Shown piece after piece: positions 25,508 through 34,601 of a stretch of 64,000 nt of DNA (its first letter is position 1; each line of letters begins with the position of its first letter). Position numbers and translations under genes: made by a program. This stretch comes from an uncultured Acetatifactor sp. (GTDB lineage: Bacteria; Bacillota; Clostridia; Lachnospirales; Lachnospiraceae), in NCBI GenBank assembly GCA_910580225.1, contig CAJTXE010000018.1, forward strand, positions 18,456-82,455. Direction: 5' to 3'. The notes beneath the pieces are model-generated. The model saw only the letters and a program-made list of their open reading frames with translations. It ran no database searches and was not told the DNA's origin.

Positions 25508-25678
25508 ATGGCATACGTAATCAGCGATGCTTGTGTAGCATGTGGAGCTTGTGAGTCTCAGTGCCCTGTAGGCGCAATCAGCATGGGAGACGGCAAATTC
25601 GAGATCGATCCCGATAAGTGCATCGAGTGCGGTGCATGTGCAGGACAGTGCCCTACCGGAGCTATTTCTCAGGGCTAA
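25508..25678 (+). CDS. 2[4Fe-4S] ferredoxin
   Basis: This 56-residue protein has two CxxCxxCxxxCP motifs, CVACGACESQCP and CIECGACAGQCP, separated by 26 residues, as in clostridial ferredoxins. AAGGAGG lies ahead of the ATG. As the last gene of the pfl operon it may donate electrons to PflA or accept them from pyruvate metabolism. The first role is suggested by position only. Confidence 0.93.
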   Translation: MAYVISDACVACGACESQCPVGAISMGDGKFEIDPDKCIECGACAGQCPTGAISQG

Positions 25679-25703
25679 AGCCCCGGCAAAGCAGGGATTC
25701 CAA

Positions 25704-25740
25704 GGCGCTTCTTTAAAAGAAGCGCCTTTTCTTTTTTTCC
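25704..25740. terminator. Intrinsic terminator of the pfl operon, overlapping the end of the converging gene
   Basis: GGCGCTTCTT pairs with AAGAAGCGCC (25704-25726), followed by TTTTCTTTTTTT on the plus strand. The right arm and T tract encode the last residues (KKKRRFF) of the MerR-type protein on the other strand. Confidence 0.9.
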
Positions 25741-26501
25741 GGAACTGCCAGTCCTTCTTCTTCCTGCGTATTCGTTTCCGGTTTATCCCCTTCTCCTTTT
25801 TCCCGATTCTTCTCTGCCTTTTCCCGTCCCAGTCGCTTTGCCTTTTTCCTCAGCAGCTCGTCCATCTTTTTGAAATGCTCCTCGTCTCGCTGGGCCAGCA
25901 TCCTGTCCCGGGCCTCTTCCCGTTCTTCCTGCATACGGAACTGATAATCCAGCTCCTTGACCACGCTCTCCCTGATCTCTCGACACAGCGTCCTGTTATT
26001 TTCCTGCAGCGTCTGGCGAATCAGCTGCTGTAGCAGCCATTGCAGTCGCCTGGACTTGTCCTCTCTGGACTCCTTAGATTCTGCCGGACGCGCATTTTTG
26101 TTGGGAATAATGTCAATTGCCAGTTCTCCCGGCTTCCCACATGTATCGTCCTGCCAATCTGTCTCCGTGGATTTTCTGTCCGCTCCTTCCTGCCATTCTG
26201 TACCCCTGGGATTTTGGCCTGTTCGGTTCTGCCGCTCTGTCCCAATCGACCCGGCATCTCCTACCGACAGCACATCCAGCTTTCCGTCCTTTAATATCAT
26301 TTTAATCGCTTTCAACTGTAATCCCCTTTCTTTCATACCCTTGATCTGCTTGAATCGCTCCACATCCTCTTGTGTATAATAGCGGTGTCCCAATTCATTG
26401 CGTTTAATGGGCAGATGCAGCTCATCCTCCCAGTAACGCAGCACATGGCTCTCCACTTTTACTTCTTTTGCCGCATCCGAAATCAGCAGATAATTCTCCA
26501 T
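25713..26501 (-). CDS. MerR-type helix-turn-helix protein with C-terminal coiled coil
   Basis: The start at 26501 (MENYLLISDAAKEV) has AAAGGAG just upstream. Residues 1-70 form a MerR-like winged helix (LRYWEDELHLPIKRNELGHRYY in pieces, then VERFKQIKGMKERGLQL). The middle is low-complexity. Residues 150-240 are a long charged helix (QQLIRQTLQENNRTLCREI, EREEARDRMLAQRDEEH) and the C-terminus is very basic. The layout resembles chromosome-anchoring RacA-like or phage-type DNA-binding proteins more than metal-sensing MerR regulators; no effector-binding cysteines are seen. It lies downstream of dnaB. Confidence 0.75.
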   Translation of the reverse strand: MENYLLISDAAKEVKVESHVLRYWEDELHLPIKRNELGHRYYTQEDVERFKQIKGMKERGLQLKAIKMILKDGKLDVLSVGDAGSIGTERQNRTGQNPRGTEWQEGADRKSTETDWQDDTCGKPGELAIDIIPNKNARPAESKESREDKSRRLQWLLQQLIRQTLQENNRTLCREIRESVVKELDYQFRMQEEREEARDRMLAQRDEEHFKKMDELLRKKAKRLGREKAEKNREKGEGDKPETNTQEEEGLAVPEKKKRRFF

Positions 26502-26578
26502 TTTCTCTCCTTTCTCAGGTAATATGTAATAAAAAAGAATGAGTATATACACTCATCCTCTTTTGTAAAAAACTGTTC

Positions 26579-27919
26579 TTAATCTGTCTGCCTGTGCTCC
26601 AGATTTACAAAACGCTGGTACTCCGGCAGCCAGGCCAGCTCTACCGTGCCAATGGGACCGTTTCTCTGCTTTGCAATGATGATTTCTGCAATGCCTCTTT
26701 TGTCCGAATCATGGTTATAATATTCGTCTCGATATATGAACATGACCACATCCGCATCCTGCTCTATGGCCCCGGATTCGCGAAGATCCGAAAGCATGGG
26801 GCGATGATCCGGCCTCTGCTCCACAGCTCTGGAAAGCTGCGACAATGCAATTACAGGCACACTTAACTCCCTGGCCAGAGCCTTCAGGGAACGTGAGATA
26901 TCGGAAATCTCCTGCTGTCGTGAATCAGATCTGCCGCTGCCGGTCATCAACTGCAGGTAATCAATGATAACCATGGACAGATTATGTTCCAGTTTATATT
27001 TACGGCATTTGGAACGAAGCTCCCCAATGCTGATACCCGGCGTGTCATCAATGATCATAGAAGACTTTCCTATGGTACCGGCACTCTCGATCAGCCGTTC
27101 CCACTCCTGATCATTCATCTGCCCGGTACGCAGCTTCTGAGAATCCACGTTGGATTCCATGGAAAACATACGGTTTACCAGCTGCTCCTTACTCATTTCC
27201 AGACTGAAAATTGCCAGTGTCAGATTCTTCTTTAACGCCACATGATGGGCAATGTTCAGCTCAAATGCTGTCTTTCCCATGGAAGGACGGGCAGCAATGA
27301 GAATCAAATCCGAAGGCTGCATCCCTGCTGTCCGGTAATCCAGATCCAGAAAACCGGTGGGGATTCCGGTAACACTCCCCTTATTCTTCGCCGCAAATTC
27401 AATCTTGTCCATGGCCTTCATAACTACCTGACGAATGGGAACATAGGAATCCGTGGAGCGGCGCTGTACCAGCTGGAAAACACGTTTTTCCGTATCTTCC
27501 AGAATGTATTCCAGTGTTTCCTTTCCGCTGTAGCAAGTATTTGCGATCTCCTCGTTCAAACGGATCAGCCTGCGCAGAGTGGCCTTCTCAGAAACGATAT
27601 TTGCATACCGCTTAATGTTCGCCGAAGTGATCGGCGCATTCAGAATTTCCCGCATGAACTCCAGGCTGCTGACCTCTGGCGGTACATCCTTTGTCCTCAG
27701 GCGATCCTGGAGTGTAACCAGATCCACAGGACTTCCGCTGTCATGCAACTCACATATGGTGTCAAACAGGATCCCATATTGCTTATGATAGAAATCCTCT
27801 CCTGTCAGCAGCTCGGACGCCGCTACAACGGCATCCTGATCCATCAGCATGGCACCGATCACAGATTGTTCCGCCTCCAGATTGTGAGGCAATATTCTTT
27901 TCAGTACATTTTCTTCCAT
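26579..27919 (-). CDS. dnaB: Replicative DNA helicase DnaB
   Basis: The 446-residue protein has the DnaB N-terminal domain (LPHNLEAEQSVIGAML) and a RecA-like ATPase domain with Walker A ARPSMGKTAF and a SVPVIALSQLSR segment. It is the hexameric helicase at the replication fork. The start at 27919 is chosen because it leaves a 7-bp gap to rplI; an upstream ATG would overlap rplI. The order gdpP-rplI-dnaB is conserved in Firmicutes. Confidence 0.95.
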   Translation of the reverse strand: MEENVLKRILPHNLEAEQSVIGAMLMDQDAVVAASELLTGEDFYHKQYGILFDTICELHDSGSPVDLVTLQDRLRTKDVPPEVSSLEFMREILNAPITSANIKRYANIVSEKATLRRLIRLNEEIANTCYSGKETLEYILEDTEKRVFQLVQRRSTDSYVPIRQVVMKAMDKIEFAAKNKGSVTGIPTGFLDLDYRTAGMQPSDLILIAARPSMGKTAFELNIAHHVALKKNLTLAIFSLEMSKEQLVNRMFSMESNVDSQKLRTGQMNDQEWERLIESAGTIGKSSMIIDDTPGISIGELRSKCRKYKLEHNLSMVIIDYLQLMTGSGRSDSRQQEISDISRSLKALARELSVPVIALSQLSRAVEQRPDHRPMLSDLRESGAIEQDADVVMFIYRDEYYNHDSDKRGIAEIIIAKQRNGPIGTVELAWLPEYQRFVNLEHRQTD

Positions 27920-27926
27920 AAAGGCC

Positions 27927-28373
27927 TCAGCTCTCCACAACCTTTACTGTCAATTTCCCTGTCACCTGGGAATGCAGTTTGATGCTTATCTCATAAGAAC
28001 CAAAATTCTTGAGATTCTCCGGAAGCAAAATCTTTTTCTTATCGATCTCTATATTATGCTGTTCCATACATGCTGCCGCAATTTCCTTGCTGGATACGGA
28101 CCCGAAAGTCCTGCCTCCTTCTCCTGCCTTAATCTTTACAATCACCTGCTTCGGCTCTAATTCTGCTGCCAATGCTTTTGCGGCATCCAACTGCTCTTTT
28201 GCAATTCTGTCCTCGTTGGCCTTGTGAAGCTTTAGATCATTCAGGTTCTTCGAAGTAGCCTCCACACCGATTTTTTTCGGCAGAATATAATTCCTGGCAT
28301 ACCCTTCGCTGGCCTCGATGATATCCCCCTTTTTGCCCAGTTTTTTCTCATCCTGTAATAATATTATCTTCAT
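27927..28373 (-). CDS. rplI: 50S ribosomal protein L9
   Basis: The 148-residue protein opens with the L9 signature MKIILLQDEKKLGKKGD and GYARNYILP, then a long connecting helix and the C-terminal domain (GRTFGSVSSKEIA). Its length is normal. It sits between gdpP and dnaB on the same strand. Confidence 0.97.
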   Translation of the reverse strand: MKIILLQDEKKLGKKGDIIEASEGYARNYILPKKIGVEATSKNLNDLKLHKANEDRIAKEQLDAAKALAAELEPKQVIVKIKAGEGGRTFGSVSSKEIAAACMEQHNIEIDKKKILLPENLKNFGSYEISIKLHSQVTGKLTVKVVES

Positions 28374-28396
28374 ACCGTAAATCCCTTCTTTCTAAA

Positions 28397-30445
28397 CTAT
28401 ATCTCACCGGCCTCCAGCATACTGTCAACGGTACGCTTTAATACGCCGATGGCCTCAATAATACCCGTTCCTTCCATCTGACAGGCGGCTGTATTTAAAT
28501 GGCCTCCTCCGCCCATGCGCTCCATGATCAACTGCACATTCACCTCATCTATAGACCGGGCGCTGATATAAATCTTCCCCTGATAATCCGTCAGAACAAA
28601 ACTCGCCTTGATTCCTCTGATATTCAGCAGTTCATTCGCTGCCTGGGCGCCGATAATGGTCGGACTGGGCAGATCATCTGCTGTACAGACAGAAATTGCG
28701 AAATATTGTTTATATATTTCTGCCTGACTGACAGCATCCGCTTTCGCCTTATACCCCTGTGCATCTTCTCTGAAAAGCTTGCGCACCCTTGTCACATCCG
28801 CACCGCTTCGGCGCAGAAAAGCCGCAGCCTCAAAGGTTCTCACCCCTGTTTTGATCATAAAATTATTGGTATCAATCATAATTCCGGAGTACATGCAGTC
28901 TGCCTCCTCCGGGCGGATCCTGATATTATCGTAAATATACTGAAGGATCTCTGACACCATCTCACAGGTGGATGACGCATAGGGTTCCACATAGGAAAGC
29001 GTGGCATTCTCAATCGTCTCTGCCCCCTGCCTGTGATGATCCAGGACCACCACGGATTTACAAAACTTCAAAAGCTCCGGGCACTCCGTTATGGAAGGCT
29101 TATTCACATCCACCACCACCAAAACAGTATTGCTCCCTGCTGACTCTATGGCCTGCTGATTGCCTATAATCATATCACCATATTCCTGATTGCTCCCGAA
29201 CAGTTCCACTGTAGGCTGAATGGCCGGAATCACTTCGTTCAGAACAATATGCGCTTTGCGCCCCAGCGTCAGAGCAATCCTGTAAATTCCCACCGCAGCA
29301 CCAAAACTATCTGCATCCGGCATTCTGTGCCCCATCACCAGCACCTGGTCCTTGCTGGTAATGATCTCCCGCAGCGCCTGTGCCTTTACCCTGGCTTTTA
29401 CACGGGTATTTTTTTCCACCTGCTGACTCTTGCCACCGTAATATGTAATGCTTTCCGGTGTCTTGATTACGGCCTGGTCACCGCCCCGTCCCAGCGCCAG
29501 GTCTATGGCATTGCGGGAAAATTCATAATTCTGTGCATAAGTCAGCCCATCCAGCCCCACACCAATACTGATGGTCACAGCCATTTCATTGCCGATATTG
29601 ACCATCTTAACCTCTTCCAGCAGGTCAAAACGAGACTCCTGTAACTGAGATACCACACGTTTACGCATGATCACCAGGTACTTGTCCTTTTCCAGCTTCT
29701 TACAGATACCATCAAATGCAGAGATATATTTGTTGACCTTTCTGTCGATCAGTGCGATCAGCAGGGAACGACGCACTTCTTCCACCCCATCCAGGGCCTC
29801 ATCATAATTATCCAGATAGATCATTCCTACCGCCAGGCTCTGGTCATCCACTTCCTGCAGCGCAATGCGCAGAGCAGTCTCGTCATAGAGATATACTGCA
29901 GTCAGATATCCCTCATACCCATCAGCATCTATCATATCACTGTGATCTGCCATTTCATCCAGAGATATCTTTTTAAACTTTGCCACATATTCGTTTCCTT
30001 CATATTCCAGTTCATATTGTGCCTCGTCCACACCGCTGTTATCCGGCAGACGGTCTCTGGTAATTGTGGGAAACAGGGAGGTAATGGATTTTTTGTAACC
30101 CTTTGGCTGATGTACAATATTCTCAAAAGCAGCATTTGTCCACATCACCTTTCCGTTTTCATCCAGAAGAGCATAGGGCAGGTCCAGCTCTCTCAGCAGC
30201 TTCCGCTGTATCTGTCCATATTCCGTGGCAAAGCTGATAAGTTCATTCATGATGACAGGCTTGTTATAAAAATACAAGGATAAAGTGATTGCAAAATAAA
30301 ATATAATATATCCGGCCAGGAATGCACCTGCCCGAACGTCCATTACAAACACGGCAACATCCACCACACCAAGAAGCACACCCAAATAAATACAAAACTG
30401 TATATACGTCTTGATGCGGCCCTTCAATTTAATTCTTTTTTTCAT
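28397..30445 (-). CDS. gdpP: Cyclic-di-AMP phosphodiesterase GdpP (DHH family)
   Basis: The 682-residue protein has two N-terminal membrane helices, a PAS-like domain (LPYALLDENGKVMWTN), a degenerate GGDEF domain, a DHH phosphoesterase domain (DADSFGAAVG, VVLDHHRQG) and a DHHA1 end with GGGGHLNTAACQ. GdpP hydrolyses c-di-AMP to pApA and so controls wall and potassium homeostasis. The start at 30445 (MKKRIKLKG) is preferred to an ATG 84 bp upstream because it has CGAGGT at the right distance. Confidence 0.93.
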   Translation of the reverse strand: MKKRIKLKGRIKTYIQFCIYLGVLLGVVDVAVFVMDVRAGAFLAGYIIFYFAITLSLYFYNKPVIMNELISFATEYGQIQRKLLRELDLPYALLDENGKVMWTNAAFENIVHQPKGYKKSITSLFPTITRDRLPDNSGVDEAQYELEYEGNEYVAKFKKISLDEMADHSDMIDADGYEGYLTAVYLYDETALRIALQEVDDQSLAVGMIYLDNYDEALDGVEEVRRSLLIALIDRKVNKYISAFDGICKKLEKDKYLVIMRKRVVSQLQESRFDLLEEVKMVNIGNEMAVTISIGVGLDGLTYAQNYEFSRNAIDLALGRGGDQAVIKTPESITYYGGKSQQVEKNTRVKARVKAQALREIITSKDQVLVMGHRMPDADSFGAAVGIYRIALTLGRKAHIVLNEVIPAIQPTVELFGSNQEYGDMIIGNQQAIESAGSNTVLVVVDVNKPSITECPELLKFCKSVVVLDHHRQGAETIENATLSYVEPYASSTCEMVSEILQYIYDNIRIRPEEADCMYSGIMIDTNNFMIKTGVRTFEAAAFLRRSGADVTRVRKLFREDAQGYKAKADAVSQAEIYKQYFAISVCTADDLPSPTIIGAQAANELLNIRGIKASFVLTDYQGKIYISARSIDEVNVQLIMERMGGGGHLNTAACQMEGTGIIEAIGVLKRTVDSMLEAGEI

Positions 30446-30570
30446 ATGGATACCTCGCAGAGCTTTAGATTTCTCCCTGCTGTTTCTTCCTAAGGAGCCG
30501 GGAAACAGGTCCTTACTATCAGATTGCAATATATATACTTAGCATACAGATAGAGTACGCCCATGGAAAC

Positions 30571-30599
30571 ATTATAGCATACTCTTCGGCACTATGCCA
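30571..30599 (-). promoter_or_regulatory. Predicted promoter of the gdpP-rplI-dnaB unit
   Basis: On the minus strand TGGCAT (30594-30599), 17 bp and TATAAT (30571-30576) form an extended -10 promoter (TGCTATAAT) about 125 bp upstream of gdpP. Confidence 0.6.
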
Positions 30600-30657
30600 C
30601 AATTTAATTTGTCTAAAGTGGGAATGTTTTGTAGAAACGAATGATTTTATACAAAAG

Positions 30658-30684
30658 ACCAACTGCCCGTTGGGGCAGCTGGCC
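30658..30684 (-). terminator. Terminator of the rpsF-ssb-rpsR operon
   Basis: On the minus strand GGCCAGCTGCCC pairs with GGGCAGTTGGTC around CAAC, followed by TTTTGTAT. It lies 28 bp after rpsR. Its other side carries TTTTT, so it may also work on the plus strand. Confidence 0.85.
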
Positions 30685-30711
30685 TTTTTCTCTTAATACA
30701 TTGTGCTGTCA

Positions 30712-30975
30712 CTAATCCTGAACATACGGCATCAGTGCAACGTGACGCGCCCTCTTGATCGCCACTGTAAGAGCTCTCTGATGCTTCGCGCAGTTGCCGG
30801 TGATACGGCGGGGAAGGATCTTGCCTCTCTCTGAAACGTATCTCTTTAACTTGTTGGTATCTTTGTAGTCAATCAAATTATCCTTACCGCAGAATACACA
30901 AACCTTTCTCTTTCTGCGGACTCCGCCCCTCTTTCTCATAGGGCCGTCAGGTTTCTCTGCCTTATTAAAAGCCAT
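30712..30975 (-). CDS. rpsR: 30S ribosomal protein S18
   Basis: The start MAFNKAEKP has AGGAGG upstream and gives 87 residues. The core KDTNKLKRYVSERGKILPRRITG is S18 (read in two parts). The CVFCGKDN pair and the later C and H make it the zinc-binding form. It is the last gene of rpsF-ssb-rpsR. Confidence 0.97.
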   Translation of the reverse strand: MAFNKAEKPDGPMRKRGGVRRKRKVCVFCGKDNLIDYKDTNKLKRYVSERGKILPRRITGNCAKHQRALTVAIKRARHVALMPYVQD

Positions 30976-31028
30976 GTCGCTGCCTCCTGTCATACTTAAT
31001 CAAAATTTACCGAAAACGTAGTAGGAAC

Positions 31029-31520
31029 TTAATTAAACGGCAACTCCTCATCAATCCCGTCAGGGATATTCATAAAACCGTCTGCGGCACCGGACGCCGC
31101 AGGTGTGTTGCCGCCGCTCTGAAAGCCGCCGTTGTTAAAACCGCCCCCATTATTGTTATAACCGCCGGCATTACCGCCATACCCATTCCCGGCAGATGCA
31201 TTCTTGCTCTCTGCAAATTCAATCTCATCCACCATGATACGGACACTGTAAACCATCTGCCCATCCTTGTTGGTGTAATTGTCATTCTGCACTCTGCCGC
31301 TTAAAACAATTTTGATCCCCTTGTGCAGATATCTCTCGACAAATTCAGCCTGCTTACCAAATGCGGTGCAGTTGAAAAAATCCGCATCCGGCTCACCTTC
31401 CCGTTTAAACCGCCTGTCCACTGCAACGGAAAAACGCGCTACGGCCGTCTGGCTGGCGCCCTGTGAATATCTGACCTCCGGATCCCTGGTTAAACGTCCC
31501 ATAAGAATTACTTTATTCAT
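31029..31520 (-). CDS. ssb: Single-stranded DNA-binding protein
   Basis: The 163-residue protein has an OB fold in residues 1-105 (MNKVILMGRLTRDPEVRYS, FNCTAFGKQAEFVERYL), a Gly/Asn-rich linker and the acidic tip DGIDEELPFN that recruits partner proteins. It lies between rpsF and rpsR, the usual place. Confidence 0.97.
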   Translation of the reverse strand: MNKVILMGRLTRDPEVRYSQGASQTAVARFSVAVDRRFKREGEPDADFFNCTAFGKQAEFVERYLHKGIKIVLSGRVQNDNYTNKDGQMVYSVRIMVDEIEFAESKNASAGNGYGGNAGGYNNNGGGFNNGGFQSGGNTPAASGAADGFMNIPDGIDEELPFN

Positions 31521-31541
31521 AGTTTACTTCTCGCTTTCTAA

Positions 31542-31832
31542 TTAAGCCTCGTCCTGTCTGACAATCAGATATCTGATCACATTATCCATAATACGGACAC
31601 GGCTCTCGATTTCGATCGGAGCAGTACTCTCAGCATCAAATCTGATGAAGTAATAGAAAGCCTCTTTCATCTTGCGGACTTCATAGGCAAGTCTCTTCTT
31701 GCCCCAATCGTCCACCTCTGTGATGACGCCGCCAAATCTCTCAATAAGAGCTTTGCACCTGTCAACAACAGCCGCTCTCTCTTCGTCTTCAATTCTGGCA
31801 GACACGACTACGGCTAATTCGTACTTATTCAT
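31542..31832 (-). CDS. rpsF: 30S ribosomal protein S6
   Basis: The 96-residue protein starts MNKYELAVVVSARIED with AAGGAGG ahead and has VDDWGKKRLAYEVRK and an EAFYYFIRF strand, all typical of S6. It is the first gene of the rpsF-ssb-rpsR operon. A longer upstream frame is not supported by a ribosome site. Confidence 0.97.
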   Translation of the reverse strand: MNKYELAVVVSARIEDEERAAVVDRCKALIERFGGVITEVDDWGKKRLAYEVRKMKEAFYYFIRFDAESTAPIEIESRVRIMDNVIRYLIVRQDEA

Positions 31833-31902
31833 GCTTGTTACCTCCTTTTGGTCTCTGGCCCGTACGCAATACGAGCAAGGAATTGATTCATCACAGATAG
31901 GT

Positions 31903-31931
31903 ATGATAGCATAAATTTCCTGTAATTTCAA
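31903..31931 (-). promoter_or_regulatory. Predicted promoter of rpsF-ssb-rpsR
   Basis: On the minus strand TTGAAA (31926-31931), 17 bp and TATCAT (31903-31908) with an upstream TGC precede rpsF by 70 bp. Confidence 0.65.
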
Positions 31932-32030
31932 GTGTTTTTTTGCCTGTTTTCCGATTTTATTTGCTCTTTCTGCTCCTCTTATCTGCCCTTTCCAATCTGT
32001 CCCCTTAACGGCGGCCGCCCGCTTCTTCTG

Positions 32031-32204
32031 TTATAAAATTTCTCTGACGCTTTTCTCCAGGAGCCTTCTGGAAATCATTATCTGGTGGCCACAGCCTTTG
32101 CACTTCAGACGAAAATCCGCTCCGGAACGCAGCACCTCCCATTCCTTGCTCCCACAGGGATGCTGCTTTTTTAATCTAACCACATCTCCCACATTGATAT
32201 CCAT
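32031..32204 (-). CDS. DUF951 domain protein
   Basis: The 57-residue protein starts MDINVGDVVRLKKQHPCGS after GGAGGAG. It has the DUF951 pattern KKQHPCGSKEWEVLR and CKGCGHQIMISR. A C...CxxC set suggests zinc binding. DUF951 genes often lie next to rpsF in Firmicutes, as here; function is unknown. Confidence 0.9.
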   Translation of the reverse strand: MDINVGDVVRLKKQHPCGSKEWEVLRSGADFRLKCKGCGHQIMISRRLLEKSVREIL

Positions 32205-32336
32205 CTCTTCTCCTCCACCTTTTAATCGCTTTGCCTTCCGCCTGTTCCTGTCCTTCCCGCTCAAACACTTCCCGAAACTTCACATATGTAATGCGCACAG
32301 CATGTGCGCTCCATCCTTCCCCTGACCAAGGTTCCT

Positions 32337-33185
32337 CTACAAATTCCCCACCCAGAAATCCTTGAGCACCCCAAAGAATTCCCGAAGCAGATTATTGGGG
32401 GCCATTCCCAGCACGGACTCGGCAGCCAGACCTTCCACATCCCCATACCCCTGCTTTTTAGCAATGCCAAGTGCACGAAACATATGAAAATTATTGGTCA
32501 CAATCACTACACTGTCCTGCTGCTGATTCAGATAGTGCGCGCTGAATACCAGATTTTCGTAAGTATTGGAAGACTGATTCTCCACAATAATACGCTCCGG
32601 AGCAATGCCCACTGCCACCAGATAATCCCGCATTCCTTCCGCCTCTGGTATGCTTTCATTGCTCCCCTGGCCGCCGGATACAATCACCTGTGTATCTGGA
32701 TTCCCTGCGAGATAATCTGCTGCCTGGTCCAACCGTCTGCGCAGGACTTCGCTGGGACCTGATGCCTTCCACTGGGCCCCCAGCACAATCAAATAATCCG
32801 CTCCCGGACTTGCCTGTGCATGATACTGACTCAAAATCATACCTTCCACCCCACAGAACAGAAGCAGACCAAAACAAAAGATCCCCAGCCCGCAGAACTT
32901 GATCCATCCCGGCAGGGCCAGCATCAACTTCTCGTTGTGAAACATGGCACTCAGCAGGATACACATCACACCGATGCCGCCCCACAGCAGAAAAAAATAT
33001 GTGCCGAAGCCCGCCAGCGCAATTCCGGAACAGTAAAGGAGACTGGCAGCTCCCGTGATTCCCAAAACGCGGGACGGGATGGCATAACGCTTCAGCTTCC
33101 GTCCTCTTTTCTGCAGTTGAATGATTCTCCGGCTCCTCTCCAGAGGAACCAGGTCTTCTCTGTCATTTCTTCTCCGTGTATTCAA
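32337..33185 (-). CDS. YdcF family (DUF218) membrane protein
   Basis: The 282-residue protein has a basic N-terminus, three hydrophobic segments within residues 40-115, and a DUF218 domain: ADYLIVLGAQ, RRRLDQAADYL, VIVSGGQGSNE and VENQSSNTYENL. The family includes ElyC/SanA-type envelope proteins and YdcF; the biochemical role is unsettled. It is upstream of DUF951 with a 130-bp gap, on the same strand. Confidence 0.88.
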   Translation of the reverse strand: MNTRRRNDREDLVPLERSRRIIQLQKRGRKLKRYAIPSRVLGITGAASLLYCSGIALAGFGTYFFLLWGGIGVMCILLSAMFHNEKLMLALPGWIKFCGLGIFCFGLLLFCGVEGMILSQYHAQASPGADYLIVLGAQWKASGPSEVLRRRLDQAADYLAGNPDTQVIVSGGQGSNESIPEAEGMRDYLVAVGIAPERIIVENQSSNTYENLVFSAHYLNQQQDSVVIVTNNFHMFRALGIAKKQGYGDVEGLAAESVLGMAPNNLLREFFGVLKDFWVGNL

Positions 33186-33765
33186 ATTCGTTACCTCTGT
33201 CTATTTCTTCCTTTACTGTCTCATTCTAACACAAAAGCAGTGTTCCCATGCCAGGATGGAAACTCAGCCTCAGTCTGCCAAGAATAAAGATATTATATCA
33301 TATGCCCCGGATTTGGCTCAATAGGGTTGCTCTTTTCATTTCTTAAGTTTTCCTTATTTTGAACTGATTTTATCCGAAGTATACAAATCCGCTGTCTGTT
33401 TGTCATAATATCGACAAATGGCACTTCTCATTGGAAAAAAATGAAATAGACATCATATGATGAAATTGGCTTGACAAATGCAGCAGTGCATATTACGATA
33501 TATCTATCAAAGTGTAATCTGTAAAACATGCTTATCACATATTCTGGCAGTTTCTGCCGAATTATTTCACTTTATGGCAGAAACTGCGGAAAAGTTCTGT
33601 AAAAATACCGCCAAAACGGTCATTCTACTGATCAGGCCATAGAATATGCCGTTGTATACTGTATATACCATGATATCATGGCGGATATTTTATTTCTCTT
33701 TCAGACCCAGGTAAAGAAAATGCTGCTGACAGAGTACAACAAGGAAAGGACAAGAGGTCATCAAA
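33186..33765. promoter_or_regulatory. Long intergenic region with palindromes upstream of the sirtuin gene
   Basis: This 580-bp AT-rich stretch carries no gene that I can see. A plus-strand promoter TTGACA (33471-33476), 17 bp, TACGAT (33494-33499) is preceded by the palindrome CATCATATGATG (33451-33462). Further on is a 12-bp inverted repeat, GCAGTTTCTGCC (33547-33558) and GGCAGAAACTGC (33576-33587), each arm itself a dyad. A 14-bp perfect palindrome CCATGATATCATGG lies at 33668-33681 over a second possible promoter (TTGTAT, 16 bp, TATCAT). Confidence 0.5.
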
Positions 33766-34494
33766 ATGGAACAAATACAGGATTTGATTGCAGATTTAAA
33801 AAGTATCGTTCAGAAATATGACAATATAGTCTTTTTTGGCGGAGCCGGTGTATCCACTGAAAGCGGAATTCCTGATTTCCGCAGTGTGGATGGACTGTAT
33901 CATCAGCAATATGACTATCCTCCTGAGACCATATTGAGCTATACCTTCTATCAGCGTAATCCGGGAGAATTCTTTCGTTTTTACCGCAACAAGATGCTCT
34001 TTCCGGATGCAAAACCCAATGGGGCTCATCTGAAGCTGGCCCAGCTGGAATCTATGGGAAAGCTGCGGGCCGTTATCACTCAGAATATCGACGGACTCCA
34101 CCAGGCTGCCGGAAGCAAAACCGTACTGGAGCTGCATGGCTCGGTATTGCGCAATTACTGCAGGGAATGCGGGCAGTTTTACGATATGCAGTATATCCGA
34201 GATGCAGCGGATGTACCCAAATGCCAGAAATGCGGCGCTTCTGTGAAACCGGATGTGGTATTGTATGAAGAGGGTCTTGACCAGAAGACCCTCAATTCTG
34301 CAGTACATTTCATACACCAGGCCCAGGTGCTGATTATCGGCGGCACCTCTCTTGCAGTATACCCGGCTGCAGGACTCATCGATTATTTTCAGGGGGAGAA
34401 ACTGGTGGTAATCAACAAAGCCCCTACCCCGCGGGATACCTATGCAGATTTATTGATCCAAGCACCCATTGGAGAGGTATTCTCTCAACTATAA
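33766..34494 (+). CDS. cobB: NAD-dependent protein deacylase (sirtuin)
   Basis: The 242-residue protein is a standard Sir2: GAGVSTESGIPDFRS for NAD binding, TQNIDGLH, the catalytic histidine in ELHGSV, four zinc cysteines (CREC and CQKC) and GTSLAVYPA. It removes acyl groups from lysines using NAD. No acetyltransferase or macrodomain partner is adjacent. Its unusually long leader with several palindromes suggests regulated expression. Confidence 0.93.
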   Translation: MEQIQDLIADLKSIVQKYDNIVFFGGAGVSTESGIPDFRSVDGLYHQQYDYPPETILSYTFYQRNPGEFFRFYRNKMLFPDAKPNGAHLKLAQLESMGKLRAVITQNIDGLHQAAGSKTVLELHGSVLRNYCRECGQFYDMQYIRDAADVPKCQKCGASVKPDVVLYEEGLDQKTLNSAVHFIHQAQVLIIGGTSLAVYPAAGLIDYFQGEKLVVINKAPTPRDTYADLLIQAPIGEVFSQL

Positions 34495-34601
34495 AATCAT
34501 CTATGCCGTCAAAACCACCGCCGGAGATTCACCGGGCAGAGAACCCTCCCTGCCCGGCCAACCTGTTGGTGTCTCTATTTCCTGACAGCTCGTCAGTACA
34601 T

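Noticed and set aside
25713..26501. MerR-type gene considered as a metal or drug sensor
   Set aside because: No effector-binding cysteines or drug-binding domain are visible; the C-terminal half is a coiled coil with a basic end.
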